Below are positions 17,448 through 24,271 of a stretch of 64,000 bases of DNA, one piece after another; the first letter of the stretch is position 1; each line of letters starts with the position of its first letter. Made by a program: the position numbers and the translations under genes. This DNA is from an uncultured Collinsella sp. (lineage in GTDB: Bacteria > Actinomycetota > Coriobacteriia > Coriobacteriales > Coriobacteriaceae). Below the pieces are notes generated by a model. That model did no database searches and was not told the DNA's origin. It saw nothing but the letters and a program-made list of their open reading frames with translations. The DNA is taken from assembly GCA_934646815.1 (NCBI GenBank), contig CAKUEW010000002.1, positions 62,001-126,000 of the forward strand. Reading direction: 5' to 3'.

Positions 17448-17841
17448 CGTCCTCCCCAGCCCCCTCTATTCGTTCGATCTGCTCGAGCGTCTCGCGGTAC
17501 TCCTTGGCGAGCCGGGCCGCCTGGCTGGGCTCGGCGTCGTAGAGCTGGCGCTCGATGATCTGCCGCACCCACCGGAGCCTCCCGAGCGTGTCCTGGCGGC
17601 CGTCCGGGCCGTCCGCGGGAGGCGCCGAGACGCCCGCGCCCACGGACTCCCCCGTGGACTCGCCAGTCGCGATCTCGCCGCTCTCCTTCATCCTCTTGAT
17701 GAGGGCGCACACGCCCGAGCGCGACCGCTTGAGTTTCTTCGCGATAGCCGCAGGTCCGAGCGCCGGGTACGCGTTTCTGACGAACTCCCTCTCGTCCGCG
17801 GTCCAGGGCTTGCCCCTCGGCTTCGTGGACTTCGTGGACAT
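17392..17841 (-). CDS. terS: Terminase small subunit
   Basis: 149 aa from ATG 17841, chosen for the GGGAGG site upstream. The N-terminus is basic with a helix-turn-helix (TADEREFVRNAYPALGPAAIAKKLKRSR), expected to recognise the packaging site. A linker with many Gly/Asp residues follows, and the C-terminal half is helical (RLRWVRQIIERQL, YRETLEQIERIEG) for oligomerisation and contact with the large subunit. Confidence 0.85.
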   Translation of the reverse strand: MSTKSTKPRGKPWTADEREFVRNAYPALGPAAIAKKLKRSRSGVCALIKRMKESGEIATGESTGESVGAGVSAPPADGPDGRQDTLGRLRWVRQIIERQLYDAEPSQAARLAKEYRETLEQIERIEGAGEDGGDDVIINAVSVLRDVLG

Positions 17842-17951
17842 TCCATGCACCTCCCGGTATGGACTCGGTTTCGGGGCCTGCGCAAAAAAGGCGCAATGCC
17901 GTGGGGCGAGCCTTCGGCCCCCCGGGGAGGGGGCCATCCCCCAGGGTCAGG

Positions 17952-18266
17952 TCACCACGGCAGCGAGGTCGAGCAGCCCACGTCGCGGGGGCGCGGCGAT
18001 ATAGAGTCGTCGAGCGCGGCGAGGCTCTTGTTGCCGCGCCGCTCGTTGCAGATCCGGTGCGCCGGCGCGACGTTCGCGCGGTCGATGGGCGAGCCGCCCT
18101 TGGACACGGGCACGATCTCGTCCACCTCGAAGCTCATCGGGTCGCCGGCGGGCAGGTCGTAGTCGATGGCCATGCCGCAGATATGGCACGGCAGCCCCTG
18201 CGCCTTGAGCCAGGCGCGCACCTGCCGGCGGGCGTGGCCGTTGGCGTAGCGGGTCTTGGTGGCCAT
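17952..18266 (-). CDS. HNH endonuclease adjacent to terminase
   Basis: 104 aa from ATG 18266, which follows a GGAG site next to the previous stop. It carries CHICG, the catalytic region VDEIVPVSKGG (D-E in place of D-H at the first HNH position) and NVAPAHRICNERRGNK. HNH proteins next to terminases assist cleavage at cos sites in several cos phages, so this phage is probably cos-type. The DE variant of the usual DH pair deserves attention but occurs in some family members. Confidence 0.85.
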   Translation of the reverse strand: MATKTRYANGHARRQVRAWLKAQGLPCHICGMAIDYDLPAGDPMSFEVDEIVPVSKGGSPIDRANVAPAHRICNERRGNKSLAALDDSISPRPRDVGCSTSLPW

Positions 18267-18268
18267 GG

Positions 18269-18469
18269 CTAGCGCTCCACCGGGGAGCGCCCTCTGTTGG
18301 CCATGCATTCATCGAGCCCCGCGTAGCGCAGGCGCTCGACGGCCTTGCCCGCGCCAGCAACCTTGCGCTTGCCGACGCGGCGGGCAATGCCCAGGGCGCG
18401 GCGGAATGCCCACGCCATAACGGTGTCGTACCGGCTAGCGGCGCGGACGATAGCCTCGCGTGTGACCAC
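18269..18469 (-). CDS. Small basic protein of unknown function
   Basis: 66 aa, strongly basic (about 15 Arg/Lys), predicted helical, with no cysteine pairs for zinc. It ends two bases before the HNH nuclease start and is probably translated with it. Located just inside the packaging gene block, it could bind DNA. No family is recognised. Confidence 0.5.
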   Translation of the reverse strand: MVTREAIVRAASRYDTVMAWAFRRALGIARRVGKRKVAGAGKAVERLRYAGLDECMANRGRSPVER

Positions 18470-18500
18470 GGACCCACCTCATTACGTTGTCGTTCAATAG

Positions 18501-18541
18501 AAAGGCCGGAGCCCCCAGAACTGCTGAAGGGAACCCCGGCC
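18501..18541 (-). terminator. Hairpin terminator upstream of the packaging genes
   Basis: GGCCGG and CCGGCC form the base of an imperfect stem of about 13 bp (with G-U pairs) around a 12-base loop; TTTCTATT follows on the minus strand. It stands between the phased repeats and the first packaging gene, so late transcription must start after it or read through it. Confidence 0.6.
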
Positions 18542-18623
18542 ACTCATCTGTGCTTCCACGCACATCCGACCCGCACACCGCGCGGGCGGCGCTGCGAATC
18601 GACACCCTAGTTATATCCCAATC

Positions 18624-18740
18624 GCAACACGCAACGACACGCAATCACACGCAATTGTCGGCAATCGCATGCAATCACGCGCAATTGTCGGCAATCGCAT
18701 GCAACAGTTGGCAATCACGCGCAATGGCACGCAATGGCGG
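18624..18740. repeat. Array of GCAA motifs with 10-bp phasing
   Basis: Eleven consecutive 10-base blocks from 18631 to 18740 each begin with GCAA (GCAAT in nine of them); one more GCAA lies at 18624. Two 20-bp halves are near-identical (18651-18670 and 18681-18700). The spacing equals one helical turn, so the motifs face the same side of the DNA. The 340-base gap between genes otherwise holds only two flanking terminators. A terminase-binding/cos region, an origin or an operator are possible; see findings. Confidence 0.85.
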
Positions 18741-18744
18741 TCCA

Positions 18745-18780
18745 AGAGAAAGGCCCCGACCGCACATGGCGATCGGGGCC
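18745..18780 (-). terminator. Rho-independent terminator after hicB
   Basis: GGCCCCGA (18752-18759) pairs with TCGGGGCC (18773-18780) over a 13-base loop; the minus-strand continuation is TTTCTCTT. It ends the hicAB transcript. Confidence 0.75.
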
Positions 18781-18809
18781 GACATGCTGACGCGAACCAG
18801 CACCTGTAA

Positions 18810-19262
18810 TTATACGGCGACGGGGGCCTCTTTCGGGCGCCCGGCCTTGGGTGAATCGGCGAGCCTGGCCTCGACGGAGGCCTTGGACACCATGCGCTTG
18901 GTGCCGTCCCTCCACGAGTCGAGCAGTCCCGCGCCTATCAGCTGCGACACCCTCGCGGAGCTGACACCGAGCATACGGGCAGCATCGGCTGCAGTGATGG
19001 CGGGAATGTCACCAAGCTCGCGGCTGACTGCGACGGCGATAATCTTGCCCCCGTTCTGCGGCTCATGGCCGAAGTCGGGCGCGGGAAGGTCGATTCCGCC
19101 CATGAGGTGGTCGTCGACCATGCAGGAGAGAAAGTCAGCCGCGCTTGCGACGGCGTCGTTCAGGCCGGATCCGAACGTGCCGCCACCGCCGAGCGAACCG
19201 CACGGCACGGCATCTACCATGCCACCAGAATCAAAGAATTCGAATTCCCATACGTAAACCAT
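18810..19262 (-). CDS. hicB: HicB-type antitoxin with DNA-binding domain
   Basis: 150 aa. Residues 1-80 resemble the HicB RNase H-like fold (MVYVWEFEFF, AVASAADFLSCMV, GGKIIAVAVS). Residues about 88-140 contain a helix-turn-helix (ITAADAARMLGVSSARVSQLI) that would bind the operon's operator. HicB neutralises HicA by covering its active site. It follows hicA by 51 bases that include a hairpin. The order toxin-antitoxin is usual for hicAB. Confidence 0.85.
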   Translation of the reverse strand: MVYVWEFEFFDSGGMVDAVPCGSLGGGGTFGSGLNDAVASAADFLSCMVDDHLMGGIDLPAPDFGHEPQNGGKIIAVAVSRELGDIPAITAADAARMLGVSSARVSQLIGAGLLDSWRDGTKRMVSKASVEARLADSPKAGRPKEAPVAV

Positions 19263-19306
19263 TTAAGTCTCCTTCACGTGGGTGATGCAAGACGTAGCCC
19301 CAAAGG

Positions 19307-19329
19307 GGCGGGGCTAGCGAAGCCCCGCC
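19307..19329 (-). terminator. Hairpin between hicA and hicB
   Basis: GGCGGGGCT (19307-19315) pairs with AGCCCCGCC (19321-19329) with a five-base loop; the hicA stop codon lies within the stem. There is no U-tract, so it is more likely to tune hicB expression or protect the mRNA than to end transcription. Confidence 0.55.
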
Positions 19330-19484
19330 TGTCTCAAAATCCTCTTGGCTATCTGGTCCTCGATCTCCCTGTGGCGCTTCACCAGCACGAGCTTGTCGCC
19401 CTTGACGAATTTCTCGTGGTTGGTGCCGCCCTTGGAGATAAAGCCGGCTTCCTCGAGGATGCGGACCAGTTCGCGTCTCTGCAT
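19314..19484 (-). CDS. hicA: HicA-type mRNA interferase toxin
   Basis: 56 aa from ATG 19484 (reading MQRRELVRILEEAGF). It has the double-stranded-RNA-binding-like HicA fold with catalytic His in GGTNHEKF (family: GSHHxF) and the end KRILRQAGL typical of HicA. HicA cleaves mRNA and slows growth when not bound by HicB. An AT-rich region (19500-19562), likely the promoter, lies upstream. Confidence 0.85.
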   Translation of the reverse strand: MQRRELVRILEEAGFISKGGTNHEKFVKGDKLVLVKRHREIEDQIAKRILRQAGLR

Positions 19485-19562
19485 GTCACCTTCTCTCTTT
19501 CGACACCTATATATTAGCATATCCTAATAGTTATTACTATATAAATCTTAGCTATCATTAAG

Positions 19563-20015
19563 TTATATCTCGGCAGCTCCCCGCCCCTGTCGTGCGCGGG
19601 CAAGACCGGCGAATTCAACCCAATCAAGAGCGGCAGACAAATCCGCCTGTATGGACCTCACCGACACGCCCAAGGTCCCCGCGATCTCCTGCAGCGTCCT
19701 GTCCTCGCAGTATCGCAGCTCCAGCACGTCGCCCCAGCGCTTGCCGGGGTTGGCGGAGCGCACGCCCGCGCACAGCTCGCGGCCCCGCTCCACCTCGCGA
19801 CTAAGCTCCGACAGCTCCGCGCCGCTGCGGCGCTCGTAGTCTATGCGGTCGTCCGTCGAGCGCATGAAGTCCGTGCCGTGCGCGCCCTTGCCCACGGCGT
19901 CGTAGCGCTGGGCGCGCACCTGCTCGCGCGCCTGCATCGACTCGATGACCGCCAGGCGGCGGTCGATGCCGCGCTGGGCGGCCCGTACAGTCTCCAGATA
20001 TTCCCTTGCGTCCAT
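19563..20015 (-). CDS. Sigma-factor-like phage transcription regulator
   Basis: 150 aa. The N-terminal half is a charged helix-rich domain. Residues about 95-140 (LELRYCEDRTLQEIAGTLGVSVRSIQADL) match sigma region 4 or the ArpU/RinA type helix-turn-helix of late-gene activators. It sits just before the hicAB-packaging boundary, the typical position of the late activator in Gram-positive phages. Likely target: the late promoter near the packaging genes (inference). Confidence 0.75.
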   Translation of the reverse strand: MDAREYLETVRAAQRGIDRRLAVIESMQAREQVRAQRYDAVGKGAHGTDFMRSTDDRIDYERRSGAELSELSREVERGRELCAGVRSANPGKRWGDVLELRYCEDRTLQEIAGTLGVSVRSIQADLSAALDWVEFAGLARARQGRGAAEI

Positions 20016-20078
20016 GTGACCTCCCGCGTGGTACCATGCTCTACGCCATATAGAGGATGCCGGGAGGCGTCTTTGCCA

Positions 20079-20110
20079 AAGGCCGCCGGCGCCCCAACGC
20101 CAGCGGCCTT
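20079..20110 (-). terminator. Terminator-like hairpin after the early gene cluster
   Basis: AAGGCCGC (20079-20086) pairs with GCGGCCTT (20103-20110) with an inner GGCG/CGCC pairing; TTTGGCAAA follows on the minus strand. It lies 42 bases after the zinc-ribbon gene's stop, between the early cluster and the sigma-like gene. Confidence 0.5.
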
Positions 20111-20152
20111 AATTATATATCTACCTATCTTTACCTGCGGAAACTCAATATC

Positions 20153-20404
20153 TCAACGCGCCCTCGCGGCACACTCGCGGCGCATGGCCATGATCTCGTC
20201 GTGCGCCGGACCCGTGGGCGCCAGGTAGCGGTCGACCTTGTCGCGCTTCGGCTTGGCGCCCCTGCGCCGAGCCTCCTTCGCGCGGTCCTGCTCGTGCTTT
20301 CGCCGGCAGTCCTCCGAGCAGTACTTGGCCTTCGGCGCCTGAGGGATAAAGATCCTCCCGCAGACCGCGCAGTTCCTCTCCTGCACGTCCCACATCACGG
20401 TCAT
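20153..20404 (-). CDS. FCS-like zinc finger protein
   Basis: 83 aa from ATG 20404, coupled by ATGA overlap to the preceding 34-codon frame and behind AGGAGG. Residues 10-35 hold CAVCGRIF...KYCSEDCRRKHE, a zinc-binding treble-clef seen in many phage small proteins. The C-terminus is basic. Possible nucleic-acid binding; the function is unknown. Confidence 0.6.
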   Translation of the reverse strand: MTVMWDVQERNCAVCGRIFIPQAPKAKYCSEDCRRKHEQDRAKEARRRGAKPKRDKVDRYLAPTGPAHDEIMAMRRECAARAR

Positions 20405-20505
20405 CTCATCGACCTCCTGCACCTGCGGGCGCGCCGCGCCTCGATGCTCTTGCGCACGCGGCGGTTCTCGATGAGCATCCGCCTCAGCCTCTCAATCAGT
20501 CTCAT
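20401..20505 (-). CDS. 34-aa Arg-rich peptide
   Basis: Short frame (MRLIERLRRMLIENRRVRKS and so on, ending RRSMR) linked by ATGA overlaps to both neighbours, so ribosomes can pass directly from one gene to the next. It is 40% Arg/Lys. It may be a real small peptide or merely a coupling frame; only the overlap pattern supports it. Confidence 0.4.
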   Translation of the reverse strand: MRLIERLRRMLIENRRVRKSIEARRARRCRRSMR

Positions 20506-20714
20506 CGCTTAGCCTTCCTCGACCTCCTAAGCGCGCGAGCCCGGTCGCGCTCCAGCGCCCGCGCCCTCCGCTCCGTCTCCCCGATCTGCGCCGACGTCAC
20601 CCACGGCGCGTCCGCCCGACCGTGCACGAGCGCCCGGCGCGCGGGGTCCGACACCAGATCGGGCGCCGTACGCCAGGCGGTCGCGCGGAACAGCTCGACC
20701 GCCGAGCAGATCAC
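20502..20714 (-). CDS. Small Arg-rich protein of unknown function
   Basis: 70 aa from GTG 20714, which overlaps the upstream stop as GTGA. The N-terminus is mixed (ICSAVELFRATAWRTAPDLV), the C-terminal 30 residues are a basic helix (ETERRARALERDRARALRR). The frame is open further upstream but that part overlaps the Lar-like gene. No family recognised. Confidence 0.5.
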   Translation of the reverse strand: MICSAVELFRATAWRTAPDLVSDPARRALVHGRADAPWVTSAQIGETERRARALERDRARALRRSRKAKR

Positions 20715-20926
20715 CGGCTGTTCCAGCTGTCCGCGAGCATGTCCACCGCCTGGCGGAACGGCGGCAGGTCCATGCTCCCCCACGTGACGCTGTTCGACAT
20801 CCCGCAGGCGGGACAGGTCATGCTCATCACGTTGGGCCTGGTCAGGGAACGCTCGCGCACGTCCTCCACCTTAGGCTCGACCCCGCACCGGGGGCACGCC
20901 TTGAACTCGACATCGTTAAAGGTCAC
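20711..20926 (-). CDS. Lar-like restriction-alleviation zinc protein
   Basis: 71 aa. ACPRCGVEP near residue 10 and TCPACGMSN near residue 37 form a zinc ribbon, and the end AVDMLADSWNSR matches the AxxxWNxR finish of Lar/RalR-family restriction-alleviation proteins. Lar proteins modulate host type I restriction-modification. The match is to a short family pattern, so the function is probable rather than proven. Confidence 0.65.
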   Translation of the reverse strand: MTFNDVEFKACPRCGVEPKVEDVRERSLTRPNVMSMTCPACGMSNSVTWGSMDLPPFRQAVDMLADSWNSR

Positions 20927-21095
20927 AGCTCTCTCCCATCTCCCTGAACTCGTCCTCGTAGCACCTCGGGCACACGGCGTAGCCGAACCCGAGCTCGTTA
21001 TGGATCAGCCGCGAGGTGTAACTATCGCCGAACGCCAGCTCGCACCCGCACTCCGCGCAGGCGACCACGGTCGAGAAGTCATCGTTGCGGCTCAT
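20916..21095 (-). CDS. Small zinc-ribbon protein
   Basis: 59 aa from ATG 21095 behind GGCGAGGG. CAECGCEL and CPRCYEDE form a clean two-knuckle zinc ribbon with a beta hairpin between. It overlaps the Lar-like gene by 11 bases. A 16-codon coupling frame (21092-21142) lies between it and the upstream gene, linked by ATGA overlaps at both ends. Function unknown. Confidence 0.55.
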   Translation of the reverse strand: MSRNDDFSTVVACAECGCELAFGDSYTSRLIHNELGFGYAVCPRCYEDEFREMGESCDL

Positions 21096-21138
21096 TCGCC
21101 CTCGCCTGCACACAGACGCTTGACCACAAGGCGCTCAC

Positions 21139-21345
21139 TCATTTCTCGCTCCATTCCTTCTCGATCTCCCTCTCCTGCGCGACCATGATCAGCGCCTTGT
21201 TGAGGCATCGCCTCGCCTGGCGCAGCTCATCGCAGATGTCGCACCCCTGTCGCAGCCCGTCGCGCTCCCTGAGCGACCTCTTGGCGTCCTCGAGCCTGCC
21301 GATGGCGAGGTCGATCCAGTCGGCGGCGCCGCACACGTAGCTCAT
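21139..21345 (-). CDS. Small helical protein of unknown function
   Basis: 68 aa, predicted as a helical hairpin (WIDLAIGRLEDAKRSLRERDG, CDICDELRQARRCLNKALIM). The CDIC pair and another Cys could bind a metal. It is coupled to the upstream gene by a four-base overlap. Nothing identifies its job. Confidence 0.5.
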   Translation of the reverse strand: MSYVCGAADWIDLAIGRLEDAKRSLRERDGLRQGCDICDELRQARRCLNKALIMVAQEREIEKEWSEK

Positions 21346-21665
21346 CGGGACTCACCCCTCACGCCGAAGATGTCGGCCAGGATGTCGCCCGGCGTGGCCA
21401 TGAACGGCTCGGTGCTCACAGGGTCGTACTGCACCTCGAGGTAGTTCGGGTAGCCGATCGTCACGCCCGTGGGCTCGCGCTCCGGCAGGCACTGGTAGCC
21501 CCAGATCACGCTCACCCTGTGCTCGTCCAGGATGGTCTCGGTTCGCTCCACGCGCAGCCTGTAGCCGCCCACCCTCTCCGTGTCGTACGTGTCGTCGGCC
21601 CAGGGAATCCGGTGCCGGTCGAGGGCTTCGCGGTAGGCCCTCATCACCGCTGAGATCTCTGCCAA
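21342..21665 (-). CDS. Phage early protein of unknown function
   Basis: 107 aa, alpha/beta: an N-terminal helix (ISAVMRAYREALDRH) and beta-strands (YRLRVERTETIL, HRVSVIWGYQ, YLEVQYDP). Behind GAGAGGAG. The upstream junction has 28 bases. No domain recognised; the early-gene position suggests takeover or replication support. Confidence 0.5.
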   Translation of the reverse strand: MAEISAVMRAYREALDRHRIPWADDTYDTERVGGYRLRVERTETILDEHRVSVIWGYQCLPEREPTGVTIGYPNYLEVQYDPVSTEPFMATPGDILADIFGVRGESR

Positions 21666-21693
21666 AACCTCTCTCCTCTCCTTCTCAAAAGAA

Positions 21694-22029
21694 TTAGGTG
21701 TTCTTTGCCGGCGGGACTCCCCCGCCCGGCCCTTTATCGCCGTCTAGCGGCGGGAACCCCATCGCCTGCTGGCCCAGCTGCCCCGCCCCCGTTGGCACAC
21801 CTTTGGCATACCTCCAGCTCGGCTGCTCGCCCCTCGCGATGGCGGCGATGTCCATCCGCAGGTCCTCCTTGGCGCGCTTGCGGGCGCGGTACTCGTCGAG
21901 CTTCTGCTTCTTGGCGAGGCGCGCGCCCTCGTCGGCGCTGATGACGTTGGCCATGTAGATCCGCGTCACGTCGAGCGGCCGGCCCCCTGCCGGGTCGAAG
22001 CCCGCGAGCATCTCCTTGAGGGTGATCAC
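21694..22029 (-). CDS. Phage early protein, possible replication accessory
   Basis: 111 aa with a charged helical core (AKKQKLDEYRARKRAKEDLRMDIAAIARG) and a Gly/Pro-rich C-terminus. It overlaps the DUF6291-like gene by four bases, so both products are likely made together. It may interact with that protein. No known motif is visible. Confidence 0.5.
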   Translation of the reverse strand: MITLKEMLAGFDPAGGRPLDVTRIYMANVISADEGARLAKKQKLDEYRARKRAKEDLRMDIAAIARGEQPSWRYAKGVPTGAGQLGQQAMGFPPLDGDKGPGGGVPPAKNT

Positions 22030-22739
22030 GACGCCTCACCCAGCTCCCGCTCCAGGGCGGCGATGACGTCGTCCTCGCTCTCGGCGGGCCGCCACACCGC
22101 CGCGCGCTCGACCTCCTGGGAGGTCTGCCCGCCGCGGGCCTTGCGCTCGGCGTCGTAGCCGCGCTCGCGGTCGGACCAGCTGCGGGCGACCGGCTCCCAC
22201 TTCGCGATGGGGAACCCCTGCCTGGTCCAGCCGTTGGCCTCGTAGTAGTCGTAGAACTTGCTGGCGCTGCCGCGCAGGCAGTTGACGGCGAAGTACGTCT
22301 TGACCTCCTCGAGGGTCGGCGGGACGAACTCGGCGCCAACACCCCCTTCGTTTTCACAATCTGAGGGGTTAATCCAGACTCCTAACTCCTCTTCCCCTTC
22401 CTCTTCCTCTTCGCTTGTCCGTTTGCTTTCGGCTTTGCTTGCGCGTTTGCTTTCCGTTTTGCTTTCGGCTTTGCTTGCGCGTTTGCTTTCCGTTTTGCTT
22501 TCGGCTTTGCTTGCTGCGCCGCCACGGCTCAACCCGCCCTTCCTTCCGGCCTCCGCCCTGGCGCGGCTGTTCTCGAGGACCGGCATGATCAACGTGATGG
22601 CCATCCGCTGGGCGTCGGTGCGCGGCTCTGGCACCTCGCCGGTCACGAGGTAGCGCACCATCATGCCGAGCAGCTCGTTGCTCTCGCGCCTGTTGCCCAG
22701 GCACAGGGCGCCCTCCACGAGGGAATCAAGTATCGTCAT
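22026..22739 (-). CDS. Replication-organiser-like protein (DUF6291-like)
   Basis: 237 aa from ATG 22739, behind the GGAGGTGAG at the recombinase 3' end. Residues 1-75 (VEGALCLGNRRESNELLGMMV, TDAQRMAITLIMPVLENS) resemble the DUF6291 family seen where replisome organisers occur. Then GRKGGLSRGG and a low-complexity linker made of repeated SKAESKTESKRA units (36-bp DNA repeats, 22435-22510), then an acidic run. The C-terminal part (LEEVKTYFAVN, WTRQGFPIAKW) resembles the end domain of phage DnaD-like/helicase-loader-linked proteins. Confidence 0.65.
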   Translation of the reverse strand: MTILDSLVEGALCLGNRRESNELLGMMVRYLVTGEVPEPRTDAQRMAITLIMPVLENSRARAEAGRKGGLSRGGAASKAESKTESKRASKAESKTESKRASKAESKRTSEEEEEGEEELGVWINPSDCENEGGVGAEFVPPTLEEVKTYFAVNCLRGSASKFYDYYEANGWTRQGFPIAKWEPVARSWSDRERGYDAERKARGGQTSQEVERAAVWRPAESEDDVIAALERELGEAS

Positions 22740-23925
22740 CCGTCTCACCTCCGTAGATCGAATCGGTAAAGGCCGCGGCGGCGGCCTGGTCTCGGCCCGG
22801 CATGACCGAGCCGTAGATGTCGAGCGTCGTCTTGACGCTCGCGTGCCCCAGGCGCTCCTGGATGGTCCTCATGTCGAACCCGTTCATGAGAAGCCACGAG
22901 GCGTGCGTGTGGCGCAGCGAGTGGAACACGGTCTCCTCCGGCAGCCCCAGGTCCCTCACGAGCGACTTGAAGCGGCTCGTCACGGTGGACGGGCGCGCGA
23001 TGCCGCCGGCGGGCCCGAAGGTCACCACCAGCGCCGCCGGGCCCTTGCGCGAGAGCCACGTGTCCTGCCACTCCAGGTGGCGCTGCAGCTGCGCCTCCAC
23101 AGCCGGGGCGAGCGCAACGTTGCGCACGCGCCTGCCCTTGGTGTAGGCCTGCCGGTGCAGTTCGGGATGCTCGACCGCCTGACCCACCACGTGCAGGTCG
23201 TGCAGGGCGCGGCGCCAGTCGCGGCGCTGCAGCCCGCAGATCTCCCCGCAGCGCAGGCCCGTGTTGAGGGCGAGGTAGGCCGCCATGGCCTCGGTGCGCC
23301 GCGAGATGTTGGCGCCCGAGGCCGAGCGCGACGACATGGCGGAGACCAGCGCCCGGGTGAGCTCGTCGGTATCGAGCTCGGACAGCGCGAAGGGCTCAAC
23401 GGGGTCGGGCGACGGCGCGGGCACGTCGAGCATGATGTCGCGGCCCAGCGCCGGCCTCCACGAGCGGTAGGCGCCCTTGAGCAGCGCGTGCATCTTGAGC
23501 AGCGTCTTGGGCGACAGCCCCTTGCCCGTCCTGGGCGCGAGCAGCATGCGGTACGCCGCCGACACGTCCCAGGGCTCAAGCTGGTCGTAGGGAAGCCGCC
23601 CGATGGTCGGCTCCACCATCGTCCTGACGACGCTGCGGTACGTGGCCACCGAGTTGTCGGACAGGCCGTTGACGGGGTCCGAGATGTACGTCTCGAGCAT
23701 CGAGGACAGGCGCTTCGAGCTGTCCCGCGCGGATGACGGGTCGAACGTCGCCGCCCACCTGTCGCACTCGGCCTGCGCCTGCTCGCGGGTCAGCTCCGCG
23801 TCCCATGACCTGTACGGCCTGATCCGCCTGCCGGTCACGCGGTCGGTGCCCATGTAGGGGCGGGCGAACCAGCGCCCGTCCTCCCCGCGCTGCACGACCG
23901 CCCGGCGTTCGCTAGAGGTCGGCAT
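22726..23925 (-). CDS. Second tyrosine recombinase, in the lytic operon
   Basis: 399 aa from ATG 23925. The AP2-like arm-binding N-terminus (WFARPYMGTDRVTGRRIRPY) and core-binding SAM-like domain precede a complete catalytic set: Arg in TGLRCGEICGL, HSLRHTHAS box, LGHASVKTT and nucleophile Tyr in DIYGSV. It is thus a full-length integrase-type enzyme but lies among replication genes and is transcribed with them, far from the prophage end. The usual integrase is the gene at 29587-30825. Possible roles are given in findings. Confidence 0.85.
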   Translation of the reverse strand: MPTSSERRAVVQRGEDGRWFARPYMGTDRVTGRRIRPYRSWDAELTREQAQAECDRWAATFDPSSARDSSKRLSSMLETYISDPVNGLSDNSVATYRSVVRTMVEPTIGRLPYDQLEPWDVSAAYRMLLAPRTGKGLSPKTLLKMHALLKGAYRSWRPALGRDIMLDVPAPSPDPVEPFALSELDTDELTRALVSAMSSRSASGANISRRTEAMAAYLALNTGLRCGEICGLQRRDWRRALHDLHVVGQAVEHPELHRQAYTKGRRVRNVALAPAVEAQLQRHLEWQDTWLSRKGPAALVVTFGPAGGIARPSTVTSRFKSLVRDLGLPEETVFHSLRHTHASWLLMNGFDMRTIQERLGHASVKTTLDIYGSVMPGRDQAAAAAFTDSIYGGETDDDT

Positions 23926-24271
23926 CGACACCGAGGTCCTCGGCAATGCGGGCGATCTCGTCACGTGCGTCGAAATCGATGCAGAACGCCTCCTCGGTAG
24001 CCGCGGCGATGTCGCCCTCGAGCGCGGGGAGGAGGATGAGCCCCTTCGCGGCTTGGCGGTCGACCCCCAACTTGGAAGCGAGCTTCAGGACCATCGCCAC
24101 CGCGCCGTGGGCAAGGTTCGCGAGGTCCCGGATACCGAACGAGCCGGAAAGCACGCCGTCCTCGCCCGAGTCCTCGCACGACGTCACGACCATGGCGGAC
24201 CTTGCCTCCAGCTCGCGGCGCTCCCCCCTGTACTCGATCGTGATTTTGGTCGGCTGGCCCTCGCTACTCAT
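23912..24271 (-). CDS. Phage early protein of unknown function
   Basis: 119 aa from ATG 24271, which overlaps the ParB-like gene stop (ATGAGTAG). N-terminal strands (KITIEYRGERRELEARSAM), then a helical region (LANLAHGAVAMVLKLASKLG) and an acidic C-terminus (EIARIAEDLGVDADL). The product overlaps the second recombinase gene by 14 bases. No family recognised. Confidence 0.5.
   Translation of the reverse strand: MSSEGQPTKITIEYRGERRELEARSAMVVTSCEDSGEDGVLSGSFGIRDLANLAHGAVAMVLKLASKLGVDRQAAKGLILLPALEGDIAAATEEAFCIDFDARDEIARIAEDLGVDADL

Noticed and set aside
18624..18740. CRISPR array
   Set aside because: Units are ten bases long with no spacers of 30 or more bases and no cas genes in the window.
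18487..19257. Plus-strand open frame through the GCAA array and hicB
   Set aside because: It is antisense to hicB and its sequence over the array simply reflects the ten-base repeat; no ribosome site or family similarity.
22435..22510. Mobile repeat element
   Set aside because: The repeats are in frame within a coding linker and keep the reading frame, so they are a protein repeat.
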